NCBI GenBank assembly: GCA_004552305.1
Contig: SFOX01000018.1
Coordinates: 1 to 29,329, forward strand
DNA from: Subdoligranulum variabile
GTDB lineage: Bacteria > Bacillota > Clostridia > Oscillospirales > Ruminococcaceae
DNA length: 29,329 nucleotides
Direction of reading: 5' to 3'
Below, piece after piece: positions 6,348-15,523 of the stretch (positions are counted from its first letter, which is position 1; the number at the start of each line of letters is the position of its first letter). The translations under genes were made by a program, and so were the position numbers. The notes below the pieces were generated by a model. It was given only the letters and a program-made list of their open reading frames with translations. It was not told the origin of the DNA and made no database searches.

Positions 6348-7913
6348 ATGATAGATTTACCGCAATGTTCCCTCGGCATGGAGCTTGGCTCCACCCGTAT
6401 TAAGGCAGTTTTAATCGATGCAGCGCACACTCCCCTTGCACAGGGCGAATTTACCTGGGAAAACCGCCTGCAAAACGGCATCTGGACCTACCCCATGGAG
6501 GAAGTCCGGCAGGGTGTGCAGGCCGCCTATGCGGCGCTGGCGGCCGATGTGCGGGCCAAGCACGGCACAGCGCTTTCTGTCGTGGGCTGTATCGGTGTTT
6601 CCGCCATGATGCACGGCTACCTTGCCTTTGATGAAAACTGGAACCTGCTGGTTCCGTTCCGCACCTGGCGCAACACCATGACCGCCGCCGCGGCGGCAGA
6701 GCTGACCGCCGCCTTCGGGTTCAACATTCCCCAGCGGTGGAGCGTGGCGCACCTGTATCAGGCTATGCTGAATCGGGAGCGGCACCTTGAAAAGATCGCC
6801 CACATCACGACCCTGGCAGGCTATCTGCACTTTTTGCTGACCGGCGTCAACGCGCTGGGCGTGGGCGACGCCAGCGGAATGTTCCCCATCGACAGCGAAA
6901 CCGGGCAGTATGACGCCGCCATGCTGGAAAAATTCAACGCATTAGCGGCAAAACAAGGGTATCCCTTCGACCTGCGGGCGCTGTTGCCCGCCGTACTGCC
7001 CGCGGGCGCGGACGCAGGTGCGTTGACCGAAAGCGGCGCAAAACTGCTGGATCCCACCGGTGTTTTGCAGCCCGGCGTACCGCTTTGCCCGCCGGAGGGG
7101 GATGCCGGCACCGGTATGGCAGCCACCAACAGCGTTGCCCCGCGCACGGGAAATGTCAGCGCAGGGACGAGCATTTTTGCCATGGTCGTGCTGGAAAAGC
7201 CGCTGTCCCGCGTCTACCCCGAGATCGATGTGGTCACCACGCCGGACGGCGCCGCCGTAGCGATGGTCCACTGCAACAACTGCACCAGCGATTTGAACGC
7301 CTGGGTCAATTTGCTGGTCGAAAGCGCTGCCCTGTGCGGGGCAACGCCGGACAAAGCGGCTTTGTACGAAACGCTGTTTCGCCTGTCCCTGCAGGGCGCG
7401 CCCGACTGCGGCGGCATTGCCTCGGTCAACTATATTTCCGGCGAGGGTGTCACCCATTTTGACGTCGGCATACCGCTGCTGCTGCGCCGCCCCGACAGTG
7501 AATTCTCCCTTGCCAACTTTATGCGCGCCCAAATCTACGCCGCCTTTGCCACGCTGGCGCTGGGGCTGGATATCCTAAAGCAGGAGAACGTGGCGCTGGA
7601 CGTTCTGCTGGGACACGGCGGCATTTTCAAAACGCCGGGCGTTGCCCAGCGGTATCTGGCAGCGGCAGCGGGGGTGCCTGTTACCTGTTTGGAAACCGCC
7701 GGCGAGGGCGGACCCTACGGCATGGCATTGCTGGCGGCGTACCGCCTGCACCGCAGGGACGGCGAAACACTGGCAGACTACCTGCAGACCCGCGTGTTTG
7801 CCCACGCTGCCGGCGAAACCGTTACCCCCTCCCCTGCCGATAAGGACGGCTTTGCCGCCTTTTTGGCGCAGTATAAAACGGCGCTGCAGGCGGAGCGCGC
7901 CCTGACCGAATAA
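6348..7913 (+). CDS. FGGY-family carbohydrate kinase
   Basis: A 521-residue cytoplasmic kinase of the hexokinase/actin fold. The N-terminal phosphate-binding loop is LGMELGSTRIKAVLID (residues 8-23). Other FGGY features are GCIGVSAMMHGY, FRTWRNT (substrate-side loop), GDASGMFPID, GNVSAGTSIFAM (second phosphate loop), and GHGGIFKTPGVAQRYLAAA (adenosine motif region). ATG 6348 is chosen because AAGGAGG ends six bases before it. It heads an operon with an aldolase, xylulokinase, DUF4867 protein and isomerase, so it probably phosphorylates a ketose made by the isomerase (ribulose- or fuculose-type); the substrate is not certain. It is distinct from the XylB-type kinase two genes downstream. A truncated copy of its first 90 codons lies at 958. 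Confidence 0.85.
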   Translation: MIDLPQCSLGMELGSTRIKAVLIDAAHTPLAQGEFTWENRLQNGIWTYPMEEVRQGVQAAYAALAADVRAKHGTALSVVGCIGVSAMMHGYLAFDENWNLLVPFRTWRNTMTAAAAAELTAAFGFNIPQRWSVAHLYQAMLNRERHLEKIAHITTLAGYLHFLLTGVNALGVGDASGMFPIDSETGQYDAAMLEKFNALAAKQGYPFDLRALLPAVLPAGADAGALTESGAKLLDPTGVLQPGVPLCPPEGDAGTGMAATNSVAPRTGNVSAGTSIFAMVVLEKPLSRVYPEIDVVTTPDGAAVAMVHCNNCTSDLNAWVNLLVESAALCGATPDKAALYETLFRLSLQGAPDCGGIASVNYISGEGVTHFDVGIPLLLRRPDSEFSLANFMRAQIYAAFATLALGLDILKQENVALDVLLGHGGIFKTPGVAQRYLAAAAGVPVTCLETAGEGGPYGMALLAAYRLHRRDGETLADYLQTRVFAHAAGETVTPSPADKDGFAAFLAQYKTALQAERALTE

Positions 7914-7982
7914 ACACAGCCATCATTCCCCGCAGGCAAGGCGCAACGTCTGCTGCGGGCAGCAACAAGGAGGTTTTTTTGT

Positions 7983-8645
7983 ATGAAATTTTTTATCGAC
8001 ACTGCCAATGTGGACGAGATCCGCAAGGCAAATGAGATGGGCATCATCGCCGGTGTCACCACCAACCCCAGCCTGATTGCCAAGGAAGGGCGCGACTACG
8101 CCGAAACCTTGGCGGAGATCGCCACCATTGTGGACGGTCCGATTTCCGGCGAGGTCAAAGCCACCACCACCGACGCCGCCGGTATGATTGCCGAAGGGCG
8201 CGCCATCTACGCGCTGGACCCCAAGCATATGGTCGTAAAAATCCCCATGACCGCCGAGGGGCTGAAAGCCATCAAGGCTCTGTCTGCTGAGGGCATCCCC
8301 ACCAACTGCACACTGATTTTCAGCGCCAACCAAGCCCTGCTTGCCGCCCGCGCGGGCGCAACCTACGTCAGCCCGTTTTTGGGGCGTCTGGACGACATCG
8401 GGCAGCCGGGCATTGAGCTGATTGAAACCATCCACGACATCTTCCTGAACTATCCCGACATCGACACCCAGATCATTGCCGCCAGCGTGCGCAGCACCAT
8501 GCATGTTACCGACTGCGCACTGGCTGGTGCGGACATTGCCACCGTACCCTACAAGGTACTGGAGCAGATGCTGCACCACCCGCTGACCGATGCCGGCATG
8601 GAAAAGTTCAAAGCCGACTACACCAAGGTTTTTGGCAACGAATAA
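7983..8645 (+). CDS. fsa: Transaldolase-type fructose-6-phosphate aldolase (TalC/Fsa family)
   Basis: A 220-residue single-domain TIM-barrel protein, the usual length of the short TalC/FSA/MipB group. Signatures are FIDTANVDEI (residues 4-13), GVTTNPSLIAKEG (24-36), HMVVKIPMT with the Schiff-base lysine near residue 86, TNCTLIFSANQALLAARAGA and YVSPFLGRLDD. The family moves dihydroxyacetone units or cleaves fructose-6-phosphate; clostridial members may act as true transaldolases in the pentose phosphate pathway. AAGGAGG precedes ATG 7983. A 7-bp hairpin (7929-7935 with 7953-7959) lies between it and the upstream kinase gene. In this operon it would feed pentose phosphates into glycolysis. Confidence 0.9.
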   Translation: MKFFIDTANVDEIRKANEMGIIAGVTTNPSLIAKEGRDYAETLAEIATIVDGPISGEVKATTTDAAGMIAEGRAIYALDPKHMVVKIPMTAEGLKAIKALSAEGIPTNCTLIFSANQALLAARAGATYVSPFLGRLDDIGQPGIELIETIHDIFLNYPDIDTQIIAASVRSTMHVTDCALAGADIATVPYKVLEQMLHHPLTDAGMEKFKADYTKVFGNE

Positions 8646-8656
8646 GGAACGACGCT

Positions 8657-10141
8657 ATGTATTATATCGGAATTGATCTTGGCACATCAGCGGTCAAGCT
8701 GCTGCTGATGGACGAAACCGGCAGCATTGCCAATATCGTCAGCCGCGCGTACCCCGTCAGCTTTCCCCGCCCCGGATGGAGTGAGCAGAACCCGGCAGAC
8801 TGGTGGGCAGCGGTGTGCGGCGGCATCCCCGAGTTGCTGGCAGGCTTTGACGCTGCGCAGGTAAAGGGCATCGGCGCAGGCGGGCAGATGCACGGGCTGG
8901 TTGTGCTGGATAAAGACGATGCCGTCATCCGCCCCTGCATCCTGTGGAACGACGGGCGCACCCAAAAGCAGGTGGACTACCTGAATGAAGTTATCGGCAA
9001 GGACACCTTGAGCCGGTACACCGCGAACATCGCCTTTGCCGGATTTACCGCGCCCAAGCTGCTGTGGCTGCGCGACAACGAGCCGGAAAACTTTGCGCGC
9101 ATTGAAAAAATCATGCTGCCGAAGGATTACATAAACTACAAGCTGACCGGCGTCCACGGCACCGATTACTCGGACGCTTCGGGGATGCTTTTGCTGGACG
9201 TGCAGCACAAATGCTGGAGCCGCGAGATGCTGGACCTCTGCGGCGTGCGCGAAGCCCAGCTGCCCAAGCTGTTTGAAAGCTGGCAGCCGGTCGGCACGCT
9301 GACCGCCGACACCGCCAAGGCGCTGGGTCTGCCCGCCGATGTAGTAGTTTGCGCGGGTGCGGGCGACAACGCGGCGGCAGCGGTGGGCTGCGGGGCTGTG
9401 GGCGGCGGCAAGTGCAATATTTCGCTTGGCACGTCGGGTACAGTGTTTATCACCAGCGATACCTTTGGTGTGGACAAGCAAAACGCCCTGCACAGCTTTG
9501 CCCACGCGGACGGCGGCTACCACCTGATGGGCTGCATTTTAAGCGCTGCATCGTGTAATAAATGGTGGAGCGAGGAAATTTTACACACCGACGACTACGC
9601 TGCCGAGCAGGCACTTATCCCCACTGATAAACTGGGCGCAAACGACGTCTACTTTTTGCCTTATTTAATGGGCGAGCGCAGCCCCCACAACGACCCCGCC
9701 GCGCGCGGTGCATTTGTCGGGCTGCGTATGGACACCCCGCGCGCTGCGCTGACCCAGGCTGTGCTGGAGGGCGTGGCATTTGCCATCCGCGATTGTGTTG
9801 AGATTGCCAAGGCGCAGGGTGTGGAAATTGCCACCAGCACCTTGTGCGGCGGCGGTGCAAAAAGCCCGCTGTGGCGCAAAATTTTGGCAAATGTATTGGG
9901 CATTCCGCTGACGCTGCCCCAGACTGAGCAGGGTCCCGGCTACGGAGGCGCAATGCTGGCAGCAGTGGCGTGCGGGGCATACCCGGATGTGCGCAGCTGC
10001 GCCGAAGCGCTGGTGCGTGCCAAGCAGACGACCGAGCCTGATGCCGCGCTGGTGGCAAAATACAATGCACGGTATGCCGTATGGCGCAAGCTGTATCCGG
10101 CGCTGAAAACATCCTTTGCAGAAATGGAGGCATTTGTATGA
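8657..10141 (+). CDS. xylB: Xylulokinase
   Basis: A 494-residue FGGY kinase of standard XylB length. It shows IGIDLGTSAVKLLLMD (residues 4-19), GWSEQNPADWW, GIGAGGQMHGLVVLD with the MHG substrate motif, RPCILWNDGRT, DYSDASGMLLLD, ISLGTSGTVF, the FGGY segment YFLPYLMGERSPHND, and CGGGAKSPLWRKILANVLG. It phosphorylates D-xylulose to xylulose-5-phosphate with ATP. The start follows the aldolase stop by 11 bases. Its TGA stop overlaps the next gene's ATG (ATGA), implying translational coupling. Confidence 0.93.
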   Translation: MYYIGIDLGTSAVKLLLMDETGSIANIVSRAYPVSFPRPGWSEQNPADWWAAVCGGIPELLAGFDAAQVKGIGAGGQMHGLVVLDKDDAVIRPCILWNDGRTQKQVDYLNEVIGKDTLSRYTANIAFAGFTAPKLLWLRDNEPENFARIEKIMLPKDYINYKLTGVHGTDYSDASGMLLLDVQHKCWSREMLDLCGVREAQLPKLFESWQPVGTLTADTAKALGLPADVVVCAGAGDNAAAAVGCGAVGGGKCNISLGTSGTVFITSDTFGVDKQNALHSFAHADGGYHLMGCILSAASCNKWWSEEILHTDDYAAEQALIPTDKLGANDVYFLPYLMGERSPHNDPAARGAFVGLRMDTPRAALTQAVLEGVAFAIRDCVEIAKAQGVEIATSTLCGGGAKSPLWRKILANVLGIPLTLPQTEQGPGYGGAMLAAVACGAYPDVRSCAEALVRAKQTTEPDAALVAKYNARYAVWRKLYPALKTSFAEMEAFV

Positions 10142-10764
10142 AATTGTATCCGGTAACTGACCCAGCATTTCGCCCCTACGGGCGCATTGTCACCGGGCTG
10201 GACACCGCCAAGGCAGAAATTTTGCAAGCCCTTGCCGGCACACCGCTGCCGAACGGCACGGACTATGTCGCCGAGGATGCGTGCCTGCAGGGGCTGCCCG
10301 CCGCCGCCGAGGTTTCGGAGCATTTGTTCGGCGGGATGCCCTGCCAACTGGGCTGGTGCAACGGGCATAACAACGCGCTGAACTGTCTGGAATACCACCG
10401 CGACAGCGAGTTCAATCTGGGTACCGAGGATTTTGTGCTGCTGCTTGCCAAGCAGGAGGAAATCGAGGGCGGCAAACTGGATACCGCCAAAGTCAAGGCG
10501 TTCCGTGTCCCGGCAGGAGTTCTGGTCGAGGTTTACGCCACGACACTGCACTACGCCCCCTGCCACACCGATGCCGCCAAGGGCTTCCGCGTACTGGTTG
10601 CACTGCCCAAGGGTACGAACACCGGCAAGCCGGAAATCAAAAACAACGGCGGCGATGACGCCCTGCTGTGGGCGTGCAACAAATGGCTGCTGGCGCATCC
10701 CGACAGTGCCGAAGCCAAAGCCGGAGCCTATGTGGGGCTTACGGGCGAAAACATCAAAATTTAA
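10138..10764 (+). CDS. DUF4867 family protein
   Basis: A 208-residue protein that I recognise as the DUF4867 family: MKLYPVTDPAFRPYGRIV at the start, GGMPCQLGWCNGHN, EYHRDSEFNLGTEDFVLLLA, and FRVPAGVLVEVYATTLHYAPC. The H-x(n)-E spacing and alternating beta-type segments resemble a cupin-like fold, which is inference. Members are commonly encoded beside fucose/arabinose isomerase-family and FGGY kinase genes, as here; the function is not established to my knowledge. The ATGA overlap with xylB and the 34-base gap to the isomerase place it firmly in this operon. A role in sugar epimerisation or lactone handling is possible. Confidence 0.8.
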   Translation: MKLYPVTDPAFRPYGRIVTGLDTAKAEILQALAGTPLPNGTDYVAEDACLQGLPAAAEVSEHLFGGMPCQLGWCNGHNNALNCLEYHRDSEFNLGTEDFVLLLAKQEEIEGGKLDTAKVKAFRVPAGVLVEVYATTLHYAPCHTDAAKGFRVLVALPKGTNTGKPEIKNNGGDDALLWACNKWLLAHPDSAEAKAGAYVGLTGENIKI

Positions 10765-10798
10765 ACGCTGCACCATACAAAAACGGAGGTTGTTATCT

Positions 10799-12289
<1,491 letters not shown>

Positions 12290-12345
12290 GCAGCTATGAC
12301 TTCTCTTGTCTGCCTATTATAATAAGGTAGGCAGCCGCATAAAAC

Positions 12346-12387
12346 AGCGCCCCGAGAGTTGGAATTCCAACCCTCGGGGCGCTTTTT
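12346..12387. terminator. Terminator of the sugar operon
   Basis: Stem AGCGCCCCGAG / CTCGGGGCGCT (12346-12356 and 12373-12383), with an inner 14-base palindrome GTTGGAATTCCAAC (12358-12371), followed by TTTTT. It separates the operon from the convergent MarR-family gene. A smaller 7-bp hairpin (12310-12334) precedes it. Confidence 0.85.
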
Positions 12388-12406
12388 GCGGGCATTTACA
12401 CGCTTT

Positions 12407-12850
12407 TTATAGGGGCAGTTCGATTTCCGGCATCAATTCATCGGAAACGATTTGCAGCATTTCCTCCAGCTTTGCCAAAGCATCCGCGTTAAACCGGTTT
12501 TCGGCGCGCCGCATGACGAGATGCAGATACGAATAGCTGATGTTATAGTAATCCAGATACTTTTGGGTCGGGCGCAGACGATATTCCCGCTTGTCGGTGG
12601 TGGATTGGATACGCTCCACATAGCCTTTTTTGACCAGCGAGTTGATTTTATACGCCGCGTTGGGGGTGGAAAGGTTCATCATATGGCTGAACTGCGCGAT
12701 CGTTGGCTCGCCCAGCGCCATAATGACCTCCATACAAAAGGATTCCACCGTCGTCAAGGTAGCTTCGCGGTCCTCAAAACGGCTGAAAATCTGCTTATAG
12801 AAATGCAGCTTGAATTTTGTGTATACCTATCCGAACGACTTATCCAGCAT
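12407..12850 (-). pseudogene. MarR-family regulator with an in-frame TAG at codon 8
   Basis: From ATG 12850 (AGGGGGA eight bases upstream) the frame reads MLDKSFG, stop, VYTKFKLHFYKQIFSRF, then a complete winged-helix MarR domain (PTIAQFSHMMNLSTPNAAYKINSLVKKGYVERIQSTTDKREYRLRPT) and a C-terminal dimerisation helix. The stop is TAG on plus-strand bases 12827-12829, most simply CAG (Gln) changed to TAG. Without it the protein would be 147 residues, a normal MarR length. Translation restarting at TTG 12757 would lose the first dimerisation helix. It borders the eroded fatty-acid gene cluster. Similar MarR proteins (FabT type) regulate fatty-acid operons in Firmicutes, so it was probably that regulator; the assignment is from context. 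Confidence 0.8.
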
Positions 12851-12881
12851 GGCAAGAATCCCCCTGTAGGTTGATGCCTGT

Positions 12882-12890
12882 ATTATAGCA
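12882..12890 (-). promoter_or_regulatory. Extended -10 promoter of the MarR gene
   Basis: Read on the minus strand, TGC-TATAAT occupies 12890-12882, a consensus extended -10 that can work without a strong -35. It lies about 30 bases before ATG 12850, so the regulator had its own promoter although it follows the fab cluster on the same strand. Confidence 0.55.
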
Positions 12891-12915
12891 CATTCTGCCA
12901 TACAACGCCAGCCTT

Positions 12916-13220
12916 TTACGCATCGGCGATCACAAACATCAGCTCAGCGTTGACCGCGCGCTCGCCGTCCACCCATGCGGTTGCCTTGCCGACGCCGACT
13001 GGTCCATGCTGCTCGGTCAGCTCACATTCCAGCGTCAATACATCGCCGGGCAGGACCTGACGACGAAAGCGGGCATTTTTGATGCCGCCGAACAGGGCGA
13101 GCTTGCCGCGGTTTTCCGGCAGGCTTAACGCCGCCACAGCATCGGTTTGGGCGAGTGCTTCCAGAATCAGCACCCCGGGCATGACCGGGTGCTGCGGAAA
13201 ATGCCCCAAACGGCTCGTCC
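12916..13220 (-). pseudogene. fabZ: fabZ fragment (3-hydroxyacyl-ACP dehydratase, 5' end deleted)
   Basis: The last 100 or so residues of FabZ are intact: HFPQHPVMPGVLILEALAQ contains the catalytic His and Glu region, followed by GGIKNARFRRQVLPGDVLTLECEL and a normal C-terminus. The N-terminal third (about 45 residues) is missing and the reading is out of frame with the fabF piece to which it is joined near 13215-13222. As written it would be translated only in an unrelated frame from upstream, so it is non-functional. In the intact pathway FabZ dehydrates 3-hydroxyacyl-ACP. Confidence 0.85.
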
Positions 13221-13416
13221 CGGATGCGATGAAAAGCGTCCCCGATGGCGTTGGTGCCGCCCGCGCAGACAGTGGTGGGGCAGCTGCACAGCCCCTGCAA
13301 GCCAAAGCGGATGGCAACCTGACCCGCCGCCATATTGCCGATGGACATCGGCACAAAATAGGGGCTGACCTTTTCAAAGCCCCGCTGCTGACCGCGGGTG
13401 TGTTCTTCCTCAAAGG
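13215..13416 (-). pseudogene. fabF: Internal fragment of fabF (3-oxoacyl-ACP synthase II)
   Basis: About 65 residues of FabF: FEEEHTRGQQRGFEKVSPYFVPMSIGNMAAGQVAIRFG, then TTVCAGGTNAIGDAFHRIRD, which includes the catalytic cysteine of a condensing enzyme. It is fused in frame to the N-terminal part of fabH at about 13411-13416, where both families have a Phe/Glu-Asp codon pair (shared TTTGA), as expected for a short-homology deletion. The other end runs into fabZ sequence near 13215. Neither end of the real gene is present. Confidence 0.85.
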
Positions 13417-13735
13417 CGGGGCAGGTTACCGGCAGATGCAGCGCCGCCTGCACGCGGCAGGCGATGCCGGGCGTAAGCGTGGGGGACGAGAGCGTTGCCG
13501 CAACGCAGCAGGCAATGTCGCCAGGCGCAAGACCACTGCGTTCCAAAGCCTGACGCGCGGCGGCTATTGCCATGGTGGCGGCGTCCTCGCTTTCGGTGCA
13601 GTAATAGCGTTGACGGATTCCTGTGCGGGTCGTGATCCACGCATCATCGGTGTCCACCTGTCGGCACAAATCCTCATTCGTCACCACGCGACCGGGCAGC
13701 GCCCCGCCGGTGGATAGCAGCTGTAAACCTTTCAT
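13411..13735 (-). pseudogene. fabH: fabH fragment (3-oxoacyl-ACP synthase III, N-terminal third)
   Basis: About 108 residues from the start of FabH: MKGLQLLSTGGALPGRVVTNEDL, DTDDAWITTRTGIRQRYY, AARQALERSGLAPGDI and TPGIACRVQAALHLPVTCPAF. The sequence stops just before the region that would hold the catalytic cysteine and continues as fabF. ATG 13735 overlaps the accA-type stop (ATGA), preserving the original operon coupling. FabH starts fatty-acid synthesis by condensing acetyl-CoA with malonyl-ACP; this piece lacks the active site. Confidence 0.88.
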
Positions 13736-13917
13736 CTGCCCCTTATTTCTCCGATACGTCGATATTTTTTATACCGCTGGTCAGCCAACGCCTTGCGGTT
13801 CATCTTGCACAGGACGGCAAGATGGGCAGCTATGACGGCGTCCATCCTGCCGAAAAGCAGCTGCCGCCCGCGCTGCGCACCGCTCAGCGGTTCCAGCTGC
13901 TGTAAGACTTCCTTGAT
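13732..13917 (-). pseudogene. accA: accA C-terminal fragment (acetyl-CoA carboxylase alpha)
   Basis: After the accD homology ends, the same frame reads LQQLEPLSGAQ, MDAVIAAHLAVL, then KALADQRYKKYRRIGEI. The last segment is the usual C-terminal signature of the carboxyltransferase alpha subunit (L-x-x-RYxKFRxIG). Only about 60 residues remain of roughly 260-320. The stop TGA 13732-13734 overlaps the fabH ATG. The catalytic crotonase-fold core is gone. Confidence 0.75.
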
Positions 13918-14477
13918 CATCTGCATCAGGCGGAAAATGCCCTCCTGCATACGCGCCCCGCCGCTGGCAGAAAATATGACAAGCAGCAGGTGTTTATCGG
14001 CGGCGTACTCTATGGCACAGGTGATTTTCTCGCCCACAGCGGTACTCATACTGCCCATAAAAAAGCGGCTGTCCAGCACCGCGACCACCGTTTGCACGCC
14101 CCCGATTTTCCCCGTCGCCGTGACGGCAGCTTCCTTCAGCCCGGTCTTGACCGTGGCGGCTGCCAGTTTTTCCTTGTAGTCCGGGAAGTGCAGCACATCC
14201 TGCGGGGCTATGTCGGGGTTCAGCTCCTTAAATGTCCCGTGATCCAAAACCGTGCTGAGCCGATAATAGGCGCCGATTGCCAGATGCACCCCGCAGTTTG
14301 GGCAGACATACTGGCTTTTTACCCACACCTGCCGCGTGGCACGGCGCCCGCATTTTTGCACTCGGCAAATTGCGGCGGCTCCCAGTTGGGTGCGGCGGTA
14401 CCGGCATCCTGGCGAGCCTTCAGCTGAAAGCTGCGTTCCTGCAGGCTCGTCGGGAACAGCTTTTCAATGGCGCTCAT
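13915..14477 (-). pseudogene. accD: accD fragment (acetyl-CoA carboxylase beta), frameshifted and truncated
   Basis: ATG 14477 starts a reading SAIEKLFPTSLQERSFQLKA, then NWEPPQFAEC, where the frame breaks. In the next frame it resumes as CGRRATRQVWVKSQYVCPNCG, so the break falls within the first zinc-ribbon CxxC pair. The A run there (plus-strand T run 14352-14356) is one base short for C-K-K-C. The remaining domain follows (LSTVLDHGTFKEL, FMGSMSTAVGEKI, FSASGGARMQEGIFRLMQM) and stops before the C-terminal half, joining accA near 13915. The beta subunit transfers carboxylate to acetyl-CoA in the first step of fatty-acid synthesis. Confidence 0.88.
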
Positions 14478-14598
14478 TTCGCCCTACCCTCAGGCTGCCC
14501 GCCTGCAGATCATCGGTCAGGCTGGCTTCCATGGTCACCTTGTCCGCATCGCAGCCCAGGGTGTCAACAAATACTTCCTTCAGATCTTCAAAGCTCAT
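14464..14598 (-). pseudogene. acpP: acpP fragment (acyl carrier protein, truncated at the prosthetic-group site)
   Basis: A 44-residue reading from ATG 14598: MSFEDLKEVFVDTLGCDADK, VTMEASLTDDLQAGSL, then RVGRNERH and stop. ACPs are about 75-80 residues with DSL(D/E) at the phosphopantetheine serine; here the frame loses homology right after the serine, and Asp of DSL is Gly. The second half, including helices II and III, is deleted. The end overlaps the accD start. It cannot act as a carrier. Confidence 0.8.
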
Positions 14599-14654
14599 GG
14601 TTTGTACCTCGTATTATTTATCTAAATTTATTGATTTAAATCGTCAATGGAGCC

Positions 14655-14701
14655 TTTATAACCCATTTATTTGATATGTCAACAATATTTAGGTAAATAT
14701 T
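14655..14701 (-). promoter_or_regulatory. Strong promoter and dyad operator of the former fab operon
   Basis: On the minus strand TTGACA (14682-14677), a 16-base spacer and TATAAA (14660-14655) form a strong sigma-A promoter about 50 bases before the acpP ATG. Just upstream of the -35 is a perfect dyad AATATTTA-CC-TAAATATT (14701-14684), a plausible operator for the MarR-family protein encoded at the far end of the cluster. The promoter appears undamaged although every downstream gene is broken. Confidence 0.65.
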
Positions 14702-14867
14702 TTTACTTACTTTACATATTTCTTCTATATGCGTTATGTTTTGCCGCCCCTCCATTTTCTCAGACGACTGCTTTTCTGCGCCAAATTTTCTCTTTCGCTG
14801 TTTATGGTAAAGACTTTTTCCCGGTTTGGGTGTATAATAAAAGCACTACAAAACGGAGGCGTCGCGC

Positions 14868-15401
14868 ATGGATATGGTAAAGATGGGCAGGTTCTTGGCA
14901 GAACTTCGCAAGGAGCACCATTTTACACAAGCTGAGCTGGGCGAAAAGCTGGGTATTACAAACAAAACCATTTCTCGTTGGGAAACCGGCAATTATATGC
15001 CGCCTGTTGAAATGCTGGAGCAGCTCAGCACCCTGTATAACCTGAGCATCAATGAACTCCTGTGCGGAAAAAAGCTGACCGCAGAGGAATACAAGGATAT
15101 GGCAGAAACAACGATCAAAGAAACCTTGCAGGAAAGCGCCTTTACCCTAAAAGAAAAGCAAACGTTTTTTAAGAAAAAATGGGTAAAAGAACACGCCTTC
15201 GCGATGGTTATAACGTACATTCTCTGGGTGCTGGTTGCCCTGGCCCTGGCAAAATATGCTTTACCGGTTTATTTGGTGGGCGGCATCGGCGGGTTTATCG
15301 GCGTAACGATTTATGCCTTTTTCTATAACCGCATGATGGCTTATGTGGAAACCTGTATATACGGCGGAAAATGGAACCAGCCCTGCGATTCCGACCGCTG
15401 A
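14868..15401 (+). CDS. XRE-family DNA-binding protein with C-terminal membrane anchor
   Basis: A 177-residue protein. Residues about 5-65 form a Cro/C1-type helix-turn-helix (FLAELRKEHHFTQAELGEKLGITNKTISRWETGNYMPP). A charged linker follows, then two hydrophobic segments (VITYILWVLVALALAKYALPVYLVGGIGGFIGVTIYAFFY) and a short polar tail. ACGGAGG lies before ATG 14868 and TATAAT at 14833-14838. It is probably a membrane-tethered regulator; its targets are unknown. A similar architecture recurs at 26311. Confidence 0.85.
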   Translation: MDMVKMGRFLAELRKEHHFTQAELGEKLGITNKTISRWETGNYMPPVEMLEQLSTLYNLSINELLCGKKLTAEEYKDMAETTIKETLQESAFTLKEKQTFFKKKWVKEHAFAMVITYILWVLVALALAKYALPVYLVGGIGGFIGVTIYAFFYNRMMAYVETCIYGGKWNQPCDSDR

Positions 15402-15410
15402 AATTCCTCT

Positions 15411-15446
15411 CAGAGGCTGTTTTTGTGAACAGCCTCTGAATTTTTT
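15411..15446 (+). terminator. Rho-independent terminator
   Basis: 11-bp stem CAGAGGCTGTT / AACAGCCTCTG (15411-15421, 15428-15438), 6-base loop, then AATTTTTT. It ends the XRE gene. Confidence 0.85.
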
Positions 15447-15456
15447 CCATAAGTTC

Positions 15457-15487
15457 TTGACCTGTCCAGCCTTGCTGTGCTTATAAT
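15457..15487 (+). promoter_or_regulatory. Promoter of the AI-2E-family gene
   Basis: TTGACC (15457-15462) and TATAAT (15482-15487), with a rather long 19-base spacer, lie about 36 bases before the ATG. Confidence 0.5.
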
Positions 15488-15523
15488 ATAATTCAGGTAA
15501 TTATTTATCACCGGGAGGAAACC

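Noticed and set aside
10433..10798. N-terminal extension of the isomerase.
   Set aside because: It is a shadow of the DUF4867 gene; ATG 10799 follows a good ribosome binding site.
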